Positions 10,924 to 20,572 are shown, numbered from the stretch's first letter. The stretch is DNA of 57,392 bases from Candidatus Methylomirabilota bacterium (GCA_036001065.1 DASYUQ010000162.1:1-57392); one strand, 5' to 3'. A program made the numbers and translations. Notes: generated from the sequence alone by a model not told the origin.

Positions 10924-12073
10924 GTGGCCGCAGGAGCTGCGAATCATGCTCGTGGCCGGGGAGGCGTCGGGGGATCTGCACGGCGCTGCCCTCTGCCGCG
11001 CGCTGAAGATGCAGGCGCCCGGGGCGCGCCTTTTCGGGATGGGGGGCAGCCGAATGGCCACGGCCGGGATGCAGCTGCTGGCTGACATCGGCGACACGGC
11101 GATCGTGGGCATCAGCGAAGTCGTCCGTCGTCTGCCCGCCCTGCGCCGGACCTATCGCCGCCTGGTCTCGGCGATCCTCAGCGAGCGGCCGGCCGTGCTC
11201 GTCCTGATCGACTACCCGGGGATGAACCTGCGCCTGGCGGCCACCGCGCGCGCGGCCGGCGTTCCCGTCGTGTACTTCATTCCTCCGCAGATCTGGGCCT
11301 GGCGGCCGGGACGGGTGAAGACCATTCGACGATACGTGGCGCTCGTGCTCGCCGTCTTTCCCTTCGAGCGCGCGCTCTATCGGAGCGCCGGGGTGGCCGC
11401 GGAGTTCGTGGGCCACCCGGTGCTGGACGCGCTGGCGGCGGCGCCCGAGCGGAGCGCTGCCCGCCGCGAGCTGGGCGTGGAGGAGGGCGCCCTGCTCATC
11501 GGCCTGTTGCCGGGCAGTCGCGGCCAGGAGATCGAGCGCATGACCCCGCTGCTGCGGGACGCGGCGGCGCGGATCGCCGCCGTCCACCCCCGGGCGCGCT
11601 TCATGCTGGGCCTGGCCCCCACGGTCCGCCGGGACGCCGTGGAGGGACATCTGAACGCGCGCCCGCCGATCCAGGTGGTCGCCGACCGGACCTACGCCGT
11701 GATGCGCGCGGCCGACCTGTTGCTCGTCACGTCGGGCACGGCGACCCTCGAGGCCGCGCTGCTGGGCACGCCGATGGTCGTGTGCTACCGCGTGTCCCTC
11801 TTGAGCGAGCTGATCGGCCGTTTGATGGTGCGCGTTCCGTGGATCAGCCTGGCCAACATCGTGCTCGGGCGCGCCGTCGTGCCCGAGCTGTACCAGCGGC
11901 GGGACGCCACGGCCGCCCGCGTCGCCCGCGAAGCGCTGGCCCTGCTGGACACACCGGAGGCCCTGGAGGCCCAGCGTCAGGCGTTCGGCGAGCTCAGCGA
12001 GCAGCTCGGCCGGCCGGGCGTCGGCGACCGCGCCGCCCGCCTGGTGCTCGCGGTGGCCGGAGCCCGGGCGTGA
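10910..12073 (+). CDS. lpxB: LpxB lipid-A-disaccharide synthase
   Basis: GT19 glycosyltransferase joining lipid X to UDP-2,3-diacylglucosamine to form the lipid A disaccharide. 387 residues. The N-terminal motif VAGEASGDLHGA and the block IPPQIWAWRPGRVKTIRRYVA are diagnostic, followed by FVGHPVLDA, LLPGSRGQEI and a TSGTATLEAALLGTPMVVCYR donor-binding region. ATG 10910 is inside the end of lpxI (14 nt overlap). Immediately followed by the DUF374 gene through a GTGA overlap. Confidence 0.96.
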   Translation: MTRVEWPQELRIMLVAGEASGDLHGAALCRALKMQAPGARLFGMGGSRMATAGMQLLADIGDTAIVGISEVVRRLPALRRTYRRLVSAILSERPAVLVLIDYPGMNLRLAATARAAGVPVVYFIPPQIWAWRPGRVKTIRRYVALVLAVFPFERALYRSAGVAAEFVGHPVLDALAAAPERSAARRELGVEEGALLIGLLPGSRGQEIERMTPLLRDAAARIAAVHPRARFMLGLAPTVRRDAVEGHLNARPPIQVVADRTYAVMRAADLLLVTSGTATLEAALLGTPMVVCYRVSLLSELIGRLMVRVPWISLANIVLGRAVVPELYQRRDATAARVAREALALLDTPEALEAQRQAFGELSEQLGRPGVGDRAARLVLAVAGARA

Positions 12074-12726
12074 GCGTGGCGCCGGCGATGCTGGCAGCGG
12101 GGGCGGCGACGGTGGTCCGTGTCCTGGCCGCCACCACGCGCATCGCCGTGGCCGGGACCGAGCCGCTGGTCCCTCTCTGGACGGCGCGGCGCCCGCTGAT
12201 CTACGCCGTCTGGCACGGACGCATCCTCATGATGCCCTGGGTGAACGCCTGGCTCCGCCGCCGGCAGGGCGCGCGGCGGGTCGCGGTCCTGGCCAGCCCG
12301 TCCCGCGACGGCGAGTTCGTCGCGCGGTACGTGCGCCGCTTCGGCCTCGACGTCGTGCGGGGCTCGTCGTCCCGCGGCGGCGCCGGCGCTCTGCGTCGAC
12401 TCGTCGCCGCGGTGCGGGCGGGCGAGGACGTGGTGGTCGTTCCCGACGGCCCCCGCGGCCCGCGTCAGCAGCTGCAGGCCGGGATCGTCGCGCTGGCCTC
12501 GCTCACGGGCGCGCCCGTGGTGCCGATGGCCTTCGCGGCGCGGCCCGCCCGCCGTCTGGCCACCTGGGACGAGTTCGTCGTTCCGCTGCCCTTCGCGCGC
12601 TGCGCCGTCGTCTTCGGCGAGCCCATCGCGCTCTCCGGCGACGCCGATCGCGACCGCGCGCGCAAAGAGCTGGAGCGGGCGCTCAACGAAGTGACGGCGG
12701 CGGCCGATCGACGGGTGTCGGCGTGA
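12070..12726 (+). CDS. DUF374 lysophospholipid acyltransferase-like protein
   Basis: Member of the DUF374 branch of the PlsC/LpxL-like acyltransferase superfamily. 218 residues. The active-site-like HGRILMMPW, SPSRDGEFVARYVRRFG, GGAGALRRL and VVPDGPRGPRQQLQAGI blocks are family hallmarks. In many genomes this family sits next to waaA and lpxK, as here (GTGA overlap with lpxB and with waaA), so a late lipid A acyl or related modification is probable; the exact reaction of the family is not settled to my knowledge. Confidence 0.87.
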   Translation: MSVAPAMLAAGAATVVRVLAATTRIAVAGTEPLVPLWTARRPLIYAVWHGRILMMPWVNAWLRRRQGARRVAVLASPSRDGEFVARYVRRFGLDVVRGSSSRGGAGALRRLVAAVRAGEDVVVVPDGPRGPRQQLQAGIVALASLTGAPVVPMAFAARPARRLATWDEFVVPLPFARCAVVFGEPIALSGDADRDRARKELERALNEVTAAADRRVSA

Positions 12727-14003
12727 TCTACCCGCTCTACACCGCCGCCTTCGCGCTGCTGACCGCGGGGTATCTGCCGACGGCGCTCTATCGCCGGCTC
12801 GCGCGGGGCGTGCCGCTGAACCTCCGCGCCCGGCTGGGCTTCGACGGCCCGCCCCCCGCCAGCGGGCCCTCCGCCTGGGTGCACGCGGTCTCCGTCGGCG
12901 AGACGATCGCGGCCGAGCCGCTCGTCGATGGGCTGCGCCGGATGTACCCGGAGCTTCCGGTGGTCATGACCACGGTGACGGAGACGGGCGCGGGCGTCGT
13001 GCGGGAGCGTTTGGCCGGCCTGGCGACGCACCGCTTCTTTCCGCTCGATTTTCCGGGGGCGGTGCGGCGCGTGGTCGCGGCGATCAAGCCGGCGTTCCTC
13101 GTTTGCATGGAGACGGAGCTGTGGCCGAACACGCTCCGCATCGTCGCCCGGCGCGGCATTCCGGTGATGATCGCCAACGGGCGGCTCTCGGACCGCTCCT
13201 TCCGCGGCTACCGGCTGGCCGGCGGGCTGCTGCGCCCGATGCTGGACGATGTCCGCGTCTTCGCCATGCAGTCGGAGGAGGACGCCCGGCGCATGATCAC
13301 GCTGGGGGCGCGCCGGGAGCGCGTCTTCGTCACCGGGAACATCAAGAGCGAACCGCGGCCGGACGCGGCCGGATCGGTGGAGCTGTGGCACCGGCTCCTC
13401 GGCCTCGGTAGCGGGCAGCGCGTCTGGATCGCCGGCAGCACCCATCGGGGCGAAGAGGAGGCGGTCTTGGAATCGCACCGCGCTGCGCGCGAGGAGTGCC
13501 GGGGCCTGGTGCTGGTCCTGGCACCCCGTCATCCCGAGCGCGTGCCGGAGGTGCTGAGCCTCCTGAGCGCACGCGGCTGGCCGGCGGTGCGCCGGAGCGA
13601 GCTGCCGCGCCAGCGCACGCGCGACGCGGTCATCGTGCTGGACACGGTGGGCGAGTTGGCCCAGCTCTACGCCATCGCCGACGTGGTTTTCACGGGCGGC
13701 AGCCTGGTCGAGGTCGGGGGCCACAACATGCTCGAGCCCGCCCTCCGGCGAAAGCCCGTGCTCTTCGGCCCGCACACCAGCAACTTCCGCGAGGCGGCCG
13801 GGCTGCTCGTCGAGAGCGGGGGCGGGATCGTGGTGCGCGACGGCGCCGAGCTGACCGCCCAGCTCAAGCGGCTCCTCGCCGATGCGCCGCTGCGGGCGAA
13901 GCTGGGCGCCGCCGCCGGCGAGGCGGTCGCCTCGCGCCACGGCGCCGTCCGGGCCACCCTGGAGCTGGTCGCGCGCTTCCTGCGGCCCGGAGACCCGACG
14001 TGA
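12723..14003 (+). CDS. waaA: WaaA (KdtA) Kdo transferase
   Basis: GT30 enzyme that adds Kdo from CMP-Kdo to the lipid IV-A acceptor at the inner membrane. 426 residues with an N-terminal membrane anchor (about 1-20). Motifs: WVHAVSVGETIAAEPL, TTVTETGAG, METELWPN, GSTHRGEEE and GGSLVEVGGHNMLEPA near the C-terminus, all strong for WaaA. GTGA overlaps connect it to the DUF374 gene and to lpxK. Whether it adds one or two Kdo residues cannot be told from sequence. Confidence 0.95.
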   Translation: MIYPLYTAAFALLTAGYLPTALYRRLARGVPLNLRARLGFDGPPPASGPSAWVHAVSVGETIAAEPLVDGLRRMYPELPVVMTTVTETGAGVVRERLAGLATHRFFPLDFPGAVRRVVAAIKPAFLVCMETELWPNTLRIVARRGIPVMIANGRLSDRSFRGYRLAGGLLRPMLDDVRVFAMQSEEDARRMITLGARRERVFVTGNIKSEPRPDAAGSVELWHRLLGLGSGQRVWIAGSTHRGEEEAVLESHRAAREECRGLVLVLAPRHPERVPEVLSLLSARGWPAVRRSELPRQRTRDAVIVLDTVGELAQLYAIADVVFTGGSLVEVGGHNMLEPALRRKPVLFGPHTSNFREAAGLLVESGGGIVVRDGAELTAQLKRLLADAPLRAKLGAAAGEAVASRHGAVRATLELVARFLRPGDPT

Positions 14004-15094
14004 AGCGAGCGGACGCCGGCGGCCGGTTCACGCGCGGCTGGGAGCGCGGCTTCGGTCCGGGCCCCACGCTCCTGCTGGGCGCGCTCGCCGGCGGGTATCG
14101 CGGGTTTCTCGGCGCGCGCGAGTGGCTGTATGCGCGCGGCGTCCTGAGCTCACGCGCGCTGCCCTGCGCCGTCGTCTCGGTAGGCAATCTGACGGTCGGA
14201 GGGACCGGCAAGACGCCCGCCGTGGAGCGGGCGGTCCAGACGCTGGCCGACCTCGGCCATCGGCCCGCGGTCGTGAGCCGCGGCTACCGGCGGCAGAGCA
14301 GCGGGGTGCAGATCGTCGCCGATACCAGCTCGATCAGGCTCGACCCCGAGGACGCGGGCGACGAGCCGTTCCTGCTGGCGCGCCGGTTGCCCGGAGTGCC
14401 AGTGGTGGTGGGCGGGAATCGTCACGATGCCGCGCGCCTGGCCATCCAGCGCTTCGCGGTGACGGCGGTCGTTCTCGACGACGGCTTCCAGCATCGGACC
14501 CTGAGGAAGGACCTGGAGATCGTCATGGCCCGCGCGCGGAGCCCCTGGGGCAACGGCCTGCTGCTCCCCGGCGGACCGCTGCGCGAGCCGCTGTCGGCGC
14601 TGGCCAAGGCGGACCTCATCGTGGCCACCGGCGCCCGCGGCGCCAGCGATCTGGCCGAGATCGAGGCCACGACGGCGCAGCACGCCCCCGGCGTGCCCGT
14701 GCTCGCGGCCCACTACGCCGCGGTCGAGTGCTGGGAGGCCGACCGAATGCGGATGCGCGCGTTGTCCGAGCTCGCCGGCACCCGCCTGCTCGCCTTCGCC
14801 GGCATTGCCTCGCCCGAGGCCTTCGAGCTGACGCTCAGGGGCCTGGAGATCGGCGTCGTCGAGATGGCCACGTTCCCCGATCACCACTGGTACTCACCGG
14901 AGGATCTCCGGGCCCTGGAGGCCCGGAGCGTGGCTCTGCGCGCCGAGGGGCTCGTGACCACCGAGAAAGACTGGGTGCGGCTCCGGCGATTGCCGTTGCC
15001 GAAGCGGCCCCTCTACGTGATCAGCGTCCGGCTGGAGCTCTCCACCGGTCACGGCGAGTGGCAGAAGGCGTTCGAGCGCTTATGCCCGAGATAG
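14000..15094 (+). CDS. lpxK: LpxK tetraacyldisaccharide 4'-kinase
   Basis: Phosphorylates the 4' position of the lipid A disaccharide, using ATP, at the membrane. 364 residues from GTG 14000 (4 nt overlap with waaA). The P-loop GGTGKTP is near residue 67, SRGYRR follows, and DDGFQHRTLRKDLEI and FAGIASPEAFE are conserved LpxK blocks. The C-terminal DHHWYSPEDL and TTEKDWVRL segments are also typical. Overlaps waaF by 13 nt. Confidence 0.95.
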   Translation: MKRADAGGRFTRGWERGFGPGPTLLLGALAGGYRGFLGAREWLYARGVLSSRALPCAVVSVGNLTVGGTGKTPAVERAVQTLADLGHRPAVVSRGYRRQSSGVQIVADTSSIRLDPEDAGDEPFLLARRLPGVPVVVGGNRHDAARLAIQRFAVTAVVLDDGFQHRTLRKDLEIVMARARSPWGNGLLLPGGPLREPLSALAKADLIVATGARGASDLAEIEATTAQHAPGVPVLAAHYAAVECWEADRMRMRALSELAGTRLLAFAGIASPEAFELTLRGLEIGVVEMATFPDHHWYSPEDLRALEARSVALRAEGLVTTEKDWVRLRRLPLPKRPLYVISVRLELSTGHGEWQKAFERLCPR

Positions 15095-16083
15095 TGATCG
15101 TTCGGCTTCCGAACTGGCTCGGCGACACTGTCATGGCAGTGCCGGCGCTTCGCTCCCTGCGCAGCGGGCTGCCGGGCGCCCGCGTCGGGCTCGCCGGCCC
15201 CTGGGCGTCGCTCCTGGCCGGGCAAGGTCTGGCCGACCTGCTGGTCACGTATCCCCGCCCGTGGGGCGGCCGCCTGCGGACGGCGGACGCCGTGCGCGAC
15301 TTCGCCCCCCACACGGCGGTGCTCCTGCCAAACTCCCTGGAGGCCGCGCTGGCAGCGTGGTACTGGCGGGCGCGGCGCCGGATCGGGTTCGCCGCCGGAG
15401 GCCGGTCGTGGCTGCTCACGGATGCGGTGGCGCTGCCGTCGCCGCGGCAGCACCAGGTGGACGAATATCTGTTGCTGATTGAGCGCCTCGGGATCGCTCC
15501 GGTGGCCCGGCAGCCCCGCCTCAGCCCTCCGGGCGAAGAGACCGAGGCGCGCGGGATGGTCCGCGCGCTGCTCCGCGAGGTCGGCGCGGCGACGACGAAC
15601 GGGGGACCGCGGCCGCGGGTCGGCGTCCACGTCGGCGCGGCGTTCGGACCGTCGAAGCTCTGGCCCGCCGAGCGGATCGCGGAATTCTGCCGCGTCGTGC
15701 GCGCCGATGGCGGCATCCCGGTGCTGCTCGGCACGCGCGAGGACCTGCCGCTGGCAGCGGCCATCATGGCGGCCGCTCCGGCGGCGAGCCTCGTCGGCCG
15801 CGACAATCCCGCCTTGCTGCCGGCCGTCCTCGCCGAGATCGACGCCCTCGTCTGCGGCGACACGGGCGTGGGCCATCTGGCGGCGGCGCTCGGCACGCCG
15901 GTGGTGACGCTCTTCGGACCGACCGACCCGCGCCTCACGGCGCCCCAGGGCCGCGTCGAGATCCTGAGCCATCCCACGCCGTGCTCCCCGTGCTTCTATC
16001 GCGCCTGCCCCATCGAGCATCCGTGTCTGGCCTCCATCACCGCTGTCGAGGCCGCCGCGCGGCTGCGGCGGCTCCTGGGCTGA
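15082..16083 (+). CDS. waaF: GT9 heptosyltransferase, WaaF-like
   Basis: Inner-core heptosyltransferase (ADP-heptose:LPS heptosyltransferase II type). 333 residues. The opening VRLPNWLGDTVMAVPALRSLR is the standard GT9 nucleotide-sugar fold start; GAAFGPSKLWPAERIAEFCR, GDTGVGHLAAALGTPVVTLFGPTDP and the cysteine-rich end TPCSPCFYRACPIEHPCL are typical of WaaF. ATG 15082 lies within the end of lpxK. The waaC partner is at 22920. Confidence 0.9.
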   Translation: MPEIVIVRLPNWLGDTVMAVPALRSLRSGLPGARVGLAGPWASLLAGQGLADLLVTYPRPWGGRLRTADAVRDFAPHTAVLLPNSLEAALAAWYWRARRRIGFAAGGRSWLLTDAVALPSPRQHQVDEYLLLIERLGIAPVARQPRLSPPGEETEARGMVRALLREVGAATTNGGPRPRVGVHVGAAFGPSKLWPAERIAEFCRVVRADGGIPVLLGTREDLPLAAAIMAAAPAASLVGRDNPALLPAVLAEIDALVCGDTGVGHLAAALGTPVVTLFGPTDPRLTAPQGRVEILSHPTPCSPCFYRACPIEHPCLASITAVEAAARLRRLLG

Positions 16084-17195
16084 TGGGCCTCACGGTTCTG
16101 CACCTGGCGGCCAACCGCTGGTGGACGGGCAGCGCCGATCCGGTCATCCGGCTGGCCGGCGGGCTTCGCCGGCGGGGCCACCGCATCCTGCTGGGAGTGA
16201 TCCCAGGCGATCGCTTCGAGGCGAAGGCGCGCGAGGCCGGCCTCGATCCCATCCCCGGTCTGTATCTGCGGACGCGCTTGGCGCCCGCGGCGTTCGCCGG
16301 CGACGTGCGACGGCTTCGCGCCATCGTGAGGGCCGAAGGGGTGGACGTCATCCACTGCCATCATTCGCACGATCACTGGCTCGCGCTGCTGGTCCGCGGG
16401 GCCCGCGACAGGCGCCCCCTTCCGCTGGTGCGGACGTTCCACAACTTCCGCTCGGTCCGGCGCGACCGCGTCTCCGCGTGGCTCTACCGGCGTACGGTCG
16501 CGCTCTTCGCGGTCTCGCGCCAGATCGAGGCGCGGTGCCGGGCGGCGGGCATCCCGCCCGGGCGCACGTTCTGGATTCCGGGCGCCGCGGATCTGCCCCG
16601 CTTCGGCGGCGACGCCGACCCGGCGCCCATCCGCCAGGAGTTCGGGCTGGGGCGGGCGCCCGTGATCGTCTCGGTGTCGCGGCTGGCACCCAATCGCGGA
16701 CACGAGGTGCTGCTCTCCGCGTTCCGACTGCTGCTCGGCACGCTGCCCGAGGCGCGGCTGCTGCTGGTGGGCAAGGGCGAGACTCGCCCGCGGCTCGAGC
16801 AGCTCGTCGGCGACATGGGGCTGGCCGCCCGCGTCGTCTTCACCGGTTACCGCGATCGCGATCTGCCCGCCGTGCTCGCCGCCGGAGACTGCTTCGCCCT
16901 GATGGCGGCGGGATCGGACGAATCCTGCCGAGCGGCGCTGGAGGCGATGGCTGCCGCCCGCCCCGTCGTCGCCCGCCATGTCGGCGCGCTGCCCGAGACC
17001 GTGGTTCACGGCGAGACGGGCCTGCTGGTCAACGACGATCGGCCCGAGAGCGTCGCCGCCGCGCTCGCCACGATCCTCGGCGATCCCGCCCGGGGGCGCG
17101 CCATGGGGCTGGCCGGCCGGCGTCGGGCAGAAACCCAGTTCAGCCCGGAGCGCTCGGTGGCGACCGTGGAAGCGGTGTACCGGACGGTCGTATGA
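16083..17195 (+). CDS. GT4 glycosyltransferase (first of two tandem paralogues)
   Basis: GT-B glycosyltransferase with an N-terminal acceptor domain and a C-terminal GT4 donor domain (SVSRLAPNRGHEVLLSAF, then GYRDRDLPAVLAAGDCFALMA and the EX7E-like segment SCRAALEAMAAARPVV). 370 residues, ATG at 16083 overlapping the waaF stop. Its N-terminal half parallels the next gene (HCHHSHDHWLALL here, HVHRGKEHWLAAV there), suggesting tandem duplication. Probably adds a core sugar to LPS; donor and acceptor are unknown. Confidence 0.85.
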   Translation: MGLTVLHLAANRWWTGSADPVIRLAGGLRRRGHRILLGVIPGDRFEAKAREAGLDPIPGLYLRTRLAPAAFAGDVRRLRAIVRAEGVDVIHCHHSHDHWLALLVRGARDRRPLPLVRTFHNFRSVRRDRVSAWLYRRTVALFAVSRQIEARCRAAGIPPGRTFWIPGAADLPRFGGDADPAPIRQEFGLGRAPVIVSVSRLAPNRGHEVLLSAFRLLLGTLPEARLLLVGKGETRPRLEQLVGDMGLAARVVFTGYRDRDLPAVLAAGDCFALMAAGSDESCRAALEAMAAARPVVARHVGALPETVVHGETGLLVNDDRPESVAAALATILGDPARGRAMGLAGRRRAETQFSPERSVATVEAVYRTVV

Positions 17196-18301
17196 GGATC
17201 CTTCATCTGATGTCGTGCCGGGGCTGGTCGTCAGACGCGTACTGGGCTGCGCGCGTCAGCCGCGAGCTGGCGCGCCGCGGCCACGAGGTGACGCTCGCGT
17301 GCCGGGCGCAGACCGAGGTGCCCGTCATGGAGCGCGCGAGGCAGGAAGGCGTCGAGCGCATCGCCACGCTCGGCCTGGGCGGCGGCCTCAAGCCGACCGA
17401 CGTCGCCGATCTGCGCCGCCTGCGGGCCTGGCTGGCGACGACCGACGTGGTGCACGTACACCGGGGCAAGGAGCACTGGCTGGCGGCGGTGGCGAACCGC
17501 CTGAGCGCCACGCCGCGACCGATCGTGCGAACGCGCCACATCTCCCAGGCCGTGAGACCGCACCGGGCCAACCGGTGGCTCTATCGCCGGGCGACGGCAC
17601 TGGTCGTCACCGTGACCGAGGCGATTCGCCGGCAGTACCTCGCCTCGGGGCTGCTGCCGGCGGAGCGCGTGGTGACGCTCGCAGGCGGTGCAGATGCGGA
17701 ACGATTTCGACCGCTCACCGCCGACCCAGAGGTGCGGCGCCGCCTCGGCGCGCGCAGCGACGAGCTGCTGGTCGGCATGATCGGTGGGCTGCGCATCATG
17801 AAGGGCCATCGGGTGGTCGTCGAGGCGGCGGGGCGCCTGGCCGGGGCAGGGCTCCGCCCGCGCTTCGTCGTCGTCGGCCGCGGAACCGAGGAGGGCGCGA
17901 TTCGCGAGATGCTGGAGCGCTCCGGGCTCAGCGGGCAATTCACGCTCACGGGCTTCGTGGACGACCTGCCCGCGGTGATCGCGGCGCTGGATGTCGCGCT
18001 CTACGTCCCGCTCGAATCCGACGGCATGTCGCGCGTCGTCTGGGAGTATCTGGCGGCCGGGCGGGCGCTGATCGCGTCGCGGGTGGGCGCCGTCGCCGAG
18101 GCCCTGGTGGACGACGAGCATGCCCTGCTGGTCCCCGCCGGGGACGGCGAGGCGCTCGCGACGGCGCTGAGGCGCCTCGGTCAGGATGCGACGCTCCGCC
18201 ACAAGCTGGCCCAGGCGGGCCGGCGGCTGGTCCTGGAGCGTTACTCGGGCGCCCGCGTCGCCGCCGCCCTGGAGGAGCATTACCGCCGGCTCATCTCGTG
18301 A
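17192..18301 (+). CDS. GT4 glycosyltransferase (second tandem paralogue)
   Basis: 369-residue GT-B enzyme starting MRILHLMSCRGWSSDAYWAARVSREL. The C-terminal GT4 domain has MIGGLRIMKGHRVVVEAA, VVGRGTEEGAIREML and a donor-site segment LESDGMSRVVWEYLAAGRALIASRVG. The YRRATALVVTVTEAIRR block aligns with the previous gene, supporting duplication. It overlaps both neighbours by 4 nt. Context points to LPS core or O-chain assembly; specificity is unknown. Confidence 0.85.
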   Translation: MRILHLMSCRGWSSDAYWAARVSRELARRGHEVTLACRAQTEVPVMERARQEGVERIATLGLGGGLKPTDVADLRRLRAWLATTDVVHVHRGKEHWLAAVANRLSATPRPIVRTRHISQAVRPHRANRWLYRRATALVVTVTEAIRRQYLASGLLPAERVVTLAGGADAERFRPLTADPEVRRRLGARSDELLVGMIGGLRIMKGHRVVVEAAGRLAGAGLRPRFVVVGRGTEEGAIREMLERSGLSGQFTLTGFVDDLPAVIAALDVALYVPLESDGMSRVVWEYLAAGRALIASRVGAVAEALVDDEHALLVPAGDGEALATALRRLGQDATLRHKLAQAGRRLVLERYSGARVAAALEEHYRRLIS

Positions 18302-19425
18302 AGATCTCCATCCTGGCGTTCGATCTCTCGGACAACGCCGCCGGCCGGGCCGAGCTGCTGGCCCGGCTGCTCACACCCCGGTACGAGGTCGCCGTGGTCG
18401 GACCCCGGTTCGGTCAGGGGCTCTGGCCGCCGCTGGCGAGCAGCCCGATCGAGTACCACAGCCTGCCGGCGCGCCGCTTGCCCCGCTTCTTGGCCGATCT
18501 GCCCGCTCTCCTCCGGCTCGCCGACGGCGACATCATCTACGCCTCGAAGCCGCGGCCGACGAGCTACGGCCTGGCACTCCTGGCGCGACGGCAGCGACGG
18601 CGGCCGCTCGTCCTCGACATCGACGACTGGGAGCTCGGCTTCTTCTATCGCGCGGGATTCTGGGGGCGGGTGGGCCGCGCTCTGAACCTCGGCAACCCCA
18701 ACGGCCTGCCCTGGACGTGGCTGTGCGAGAGGCTGGTGGGGGCGGCCGACGCTGTCACCGTCGCCTCGCGGTTTCTGGAACGCCGGTTCGGCGGCCTGCT
18801 GGTCCCGCACGTGCGCGACACCGGGGCCTGGGATCCCGCCCGCTTCGACCCCGACGTCGCTCGCGCGAGGCTGGGCGTGAGGCGACGCCCCGTGGTGATG
18901 TTCCTGGGCACGCCGCGCGCCTACAAGGGCGTGGACGATCTCGTCGACGCCGTCGGCCTGCTCGGGGGCGACGCGGTGCTGGTGCTGATCGGCGTGAAGC
19001 CCGCGACGCCGGCCGCGCGGCGGTGGGCCTCGCGCCCGTTCGTGAGGATCGTCGGCGAGATTCCCTTCGACGACGTGCCCCGCTACCTCGTCGCCGCCGA
19101 TGTCGTCGCGGTGCCCCAGCGCGCCACCACGGATACCGTGGGGCAGGTGCCCGCCAAGCTCTTCGACGCCATGGCCCTGGGCCGGCCGATCGTGGCCACG
19201 GCCGTCTCGATGATCCCGGAGATCCTGGACGGTTGCGGCCTCGTCGTGGCGGCCGGCGACGTTCGCGCGCTCGCGGCGGCGCTCCGGCGGCTGCTGGACG
19301 ACCGGAATGCGGCGGCCGCCCTGGGGCGGCGGGCCCGCCAGCGCTGCGTGGCCGAGTACAGCTTCACCGCGGCCCGCGCGCGGCTCTACCCGCTGATGGA
19401 GAGATTCGCGGCCGCCGTCCGATGA
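18298..19425 (+). CDS. GT4 glycosyltransferase
   Basis: 375-residue GT-B glycosyltransferase from GTG 18298 (GTGA overlap). The N-terminal domain includes IIYASKPRPTSYGLALLARR and LDIDDWELGFFYRAGFWGR. The C-terminal donor domain has VVMFLGTPRAYKGVDDLVDAV and a nucleotide-sugar region ending PAKLFDAMALGRPIVATAVS. It is not closely similar to the two preceding paralogues. Same operon, so an LPS oligosaccharide role is likely. Confidence 0.84.
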   Translation: MKISILAFDLSDNAAGRAELLARLLTPRYEVAVVGPRFGQGLWPPLASSPIEYHSLPARRLPRFLADLPALLRLADGDIIYASKPRPTSYGLALLARRQRRRPLVLDIDDWELGFFYRAGFWGRVGRALNLGNPNGLPWTWLCERLVGAADAVTVASRFLERRFGGLLVPHVRDTGAWDPARFDPDVARARLGVRRRPVVMFLGTPRAYKGVDDLVDAVGLLGGDAVLVLIGVKPATPAARRWASRPFVRIVGEIPFDDVPRYLVAADVVAVPQRATTDTVGQVPAKLFDAMALGRPIVATAVSMIPEILDGCGLVVAAGDVRALAAALRRLLDDRNAAAALGRRARQRCVAEYSFTAARARLYPLMERFAAAVR

Positions 19426-20540
19426 GGCTCCTCATCATCGCCCGGCCGTTCGTGTTCCACGGTGGCGTCGAGCATGCGACCGCCGGCCTGGTGCAGGCCC
19501 TCGTCGAGCACGGTTACGACGTCCACCTGGCGAGCCCGCCCGGGCAGCCGCCGATGCGGGGCGCGACACTTCACCGGCTGTCCCTCCCGCCGTTACCAGC
19601 GGTCGGCCGGGTGCTGGCCCTGGCAGCGGCCGCGCGCCGTCTCGTCGCGCGCGGCGGCTGGGACGTGGTGCAGAGCCACGAGCGCACGCTCTGCCAGCAG
19701 ATCTACCGGGCCGGGGAAGGATGCCACCGCGCCTACCTGGCGAGCCGTGACCGCCCGGCGGCGCGCGGGCTCTACCATCGCGTCGTGCTCGCGCTCGAGC
19801 GCCGTGTCTTCGAGCGTACCCCGCGCATCGTCGCCATCGCGCGCGCCGGAAAGCGCGAGATCGAGACGCTCTACCACGTCCACCCGGGGCGCGTTTCTGT
19901 CGTCTACAACGGCGTGGACCTGGAGCGCTTTCACCCGCGCAAGCGTGCGGCGCTGCGTCCGGCCGCCCGGGCGGAGGCGGGGATTCCCACCCAGGCCTGG
20001 GCCGTGCTCTTCGTGGGCAGCGGGTTCGAGCGGAAGGGGCTCGCGGCGGCCATCGAGGCCCTCGCCGCGCTCGGCGATCGAGCGAGCCGCCTGCTCGTCG
20101 TGGGCAAGGGCGACACCGCCCCCTACGGCGCGCTCGCCGCGCGGCTGGGGGTGGCCGAGCGCGTGATCTGGCTGGGGCCACGCCCCGACATCGAGCGGTG
20201 GTATGCGGCGGCCGACGTCTGCGTCCTCCCGACGCGGTACGAGCCGTTCGGCAACGTCCACCTGGAGGCCCTGGCCTCCGGGCTCGCCGTCGTCACCAGC
20301 GCTCTGGCGGGGGGCAGCGAGGTCGTGCGGCCGGGCGTCAACGGCGCCGTCACCGACCCCCGCGACCCCCGCGACATCGCGGCGGCGTTGCAGGCGGTGC
20401 GCGACCTCACGCCGTCTCGCGCTGCCGAGATGGCGGCAGCGGCCCGCGCCTCGGCGGAGCCCTTCACCTACGCCGCTCAGGTCGCGGCCCTGGGGCGGCT
20501 CTACGCGGAGTGCGTCGCGGGGAAGGCCAATTTGTCTTGA
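19422..20540 (+). CDS. GT4 glycosyltransferase, WaaG-like
   Basis: 372-residue GT4 enzyme resembling WaaG (LPS core glucosyltransferase I). Supporting motifs: the N-terminal GGVEHATAGLVQALVEHGYDVHL, the WaaG-like block QSHERTLCQQIYRAGEGCHRAYL, VVYNGVDLERFHP, LFVGSGFERKGLAAAIEAL, and the donor-site TRYEPFGNVHLEALASGLAVV. Overlaps the previous gene by 4 nt. WaaG-like function (first hexose on heptose II) is inferred from motif similarity. Confidence 0.82.
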   Translation: MRLLIIARPFVFHGGVEHATAGLVQALVEHGYDVHLASPPGQPPMRGATLHRLSLPPLPAVGRVLALAAAARRLVARGGWDVVQSHERTLCQQIYRAGEGCHRAYLASRDRPAARGLYHRVVLALERRVFERTPRIVAIARAGKREIETLYHVHPGRVSVVYNGVDLERFHPRKRAALRPAARAEAGIPTQAWAVLFVGSGFERKGLAAAIEALAALGDRASRLLVVGKGDTAPYGALAARLGVAERVIWLGPRPDIERWYAAADVCVLPTRYEPFGNVHLEALASGLAVVTSALAGGSEVVRPGVNGAVTDPRDPRDIAAALQAVRDLTPSRAAEMAAAARASAEPFTYAAQVAALGRLYAECVAGKANLS

Positions 20541-20572
20541 GAAAACCGGGGCTTGGCCTTAGACTGCAAAAA

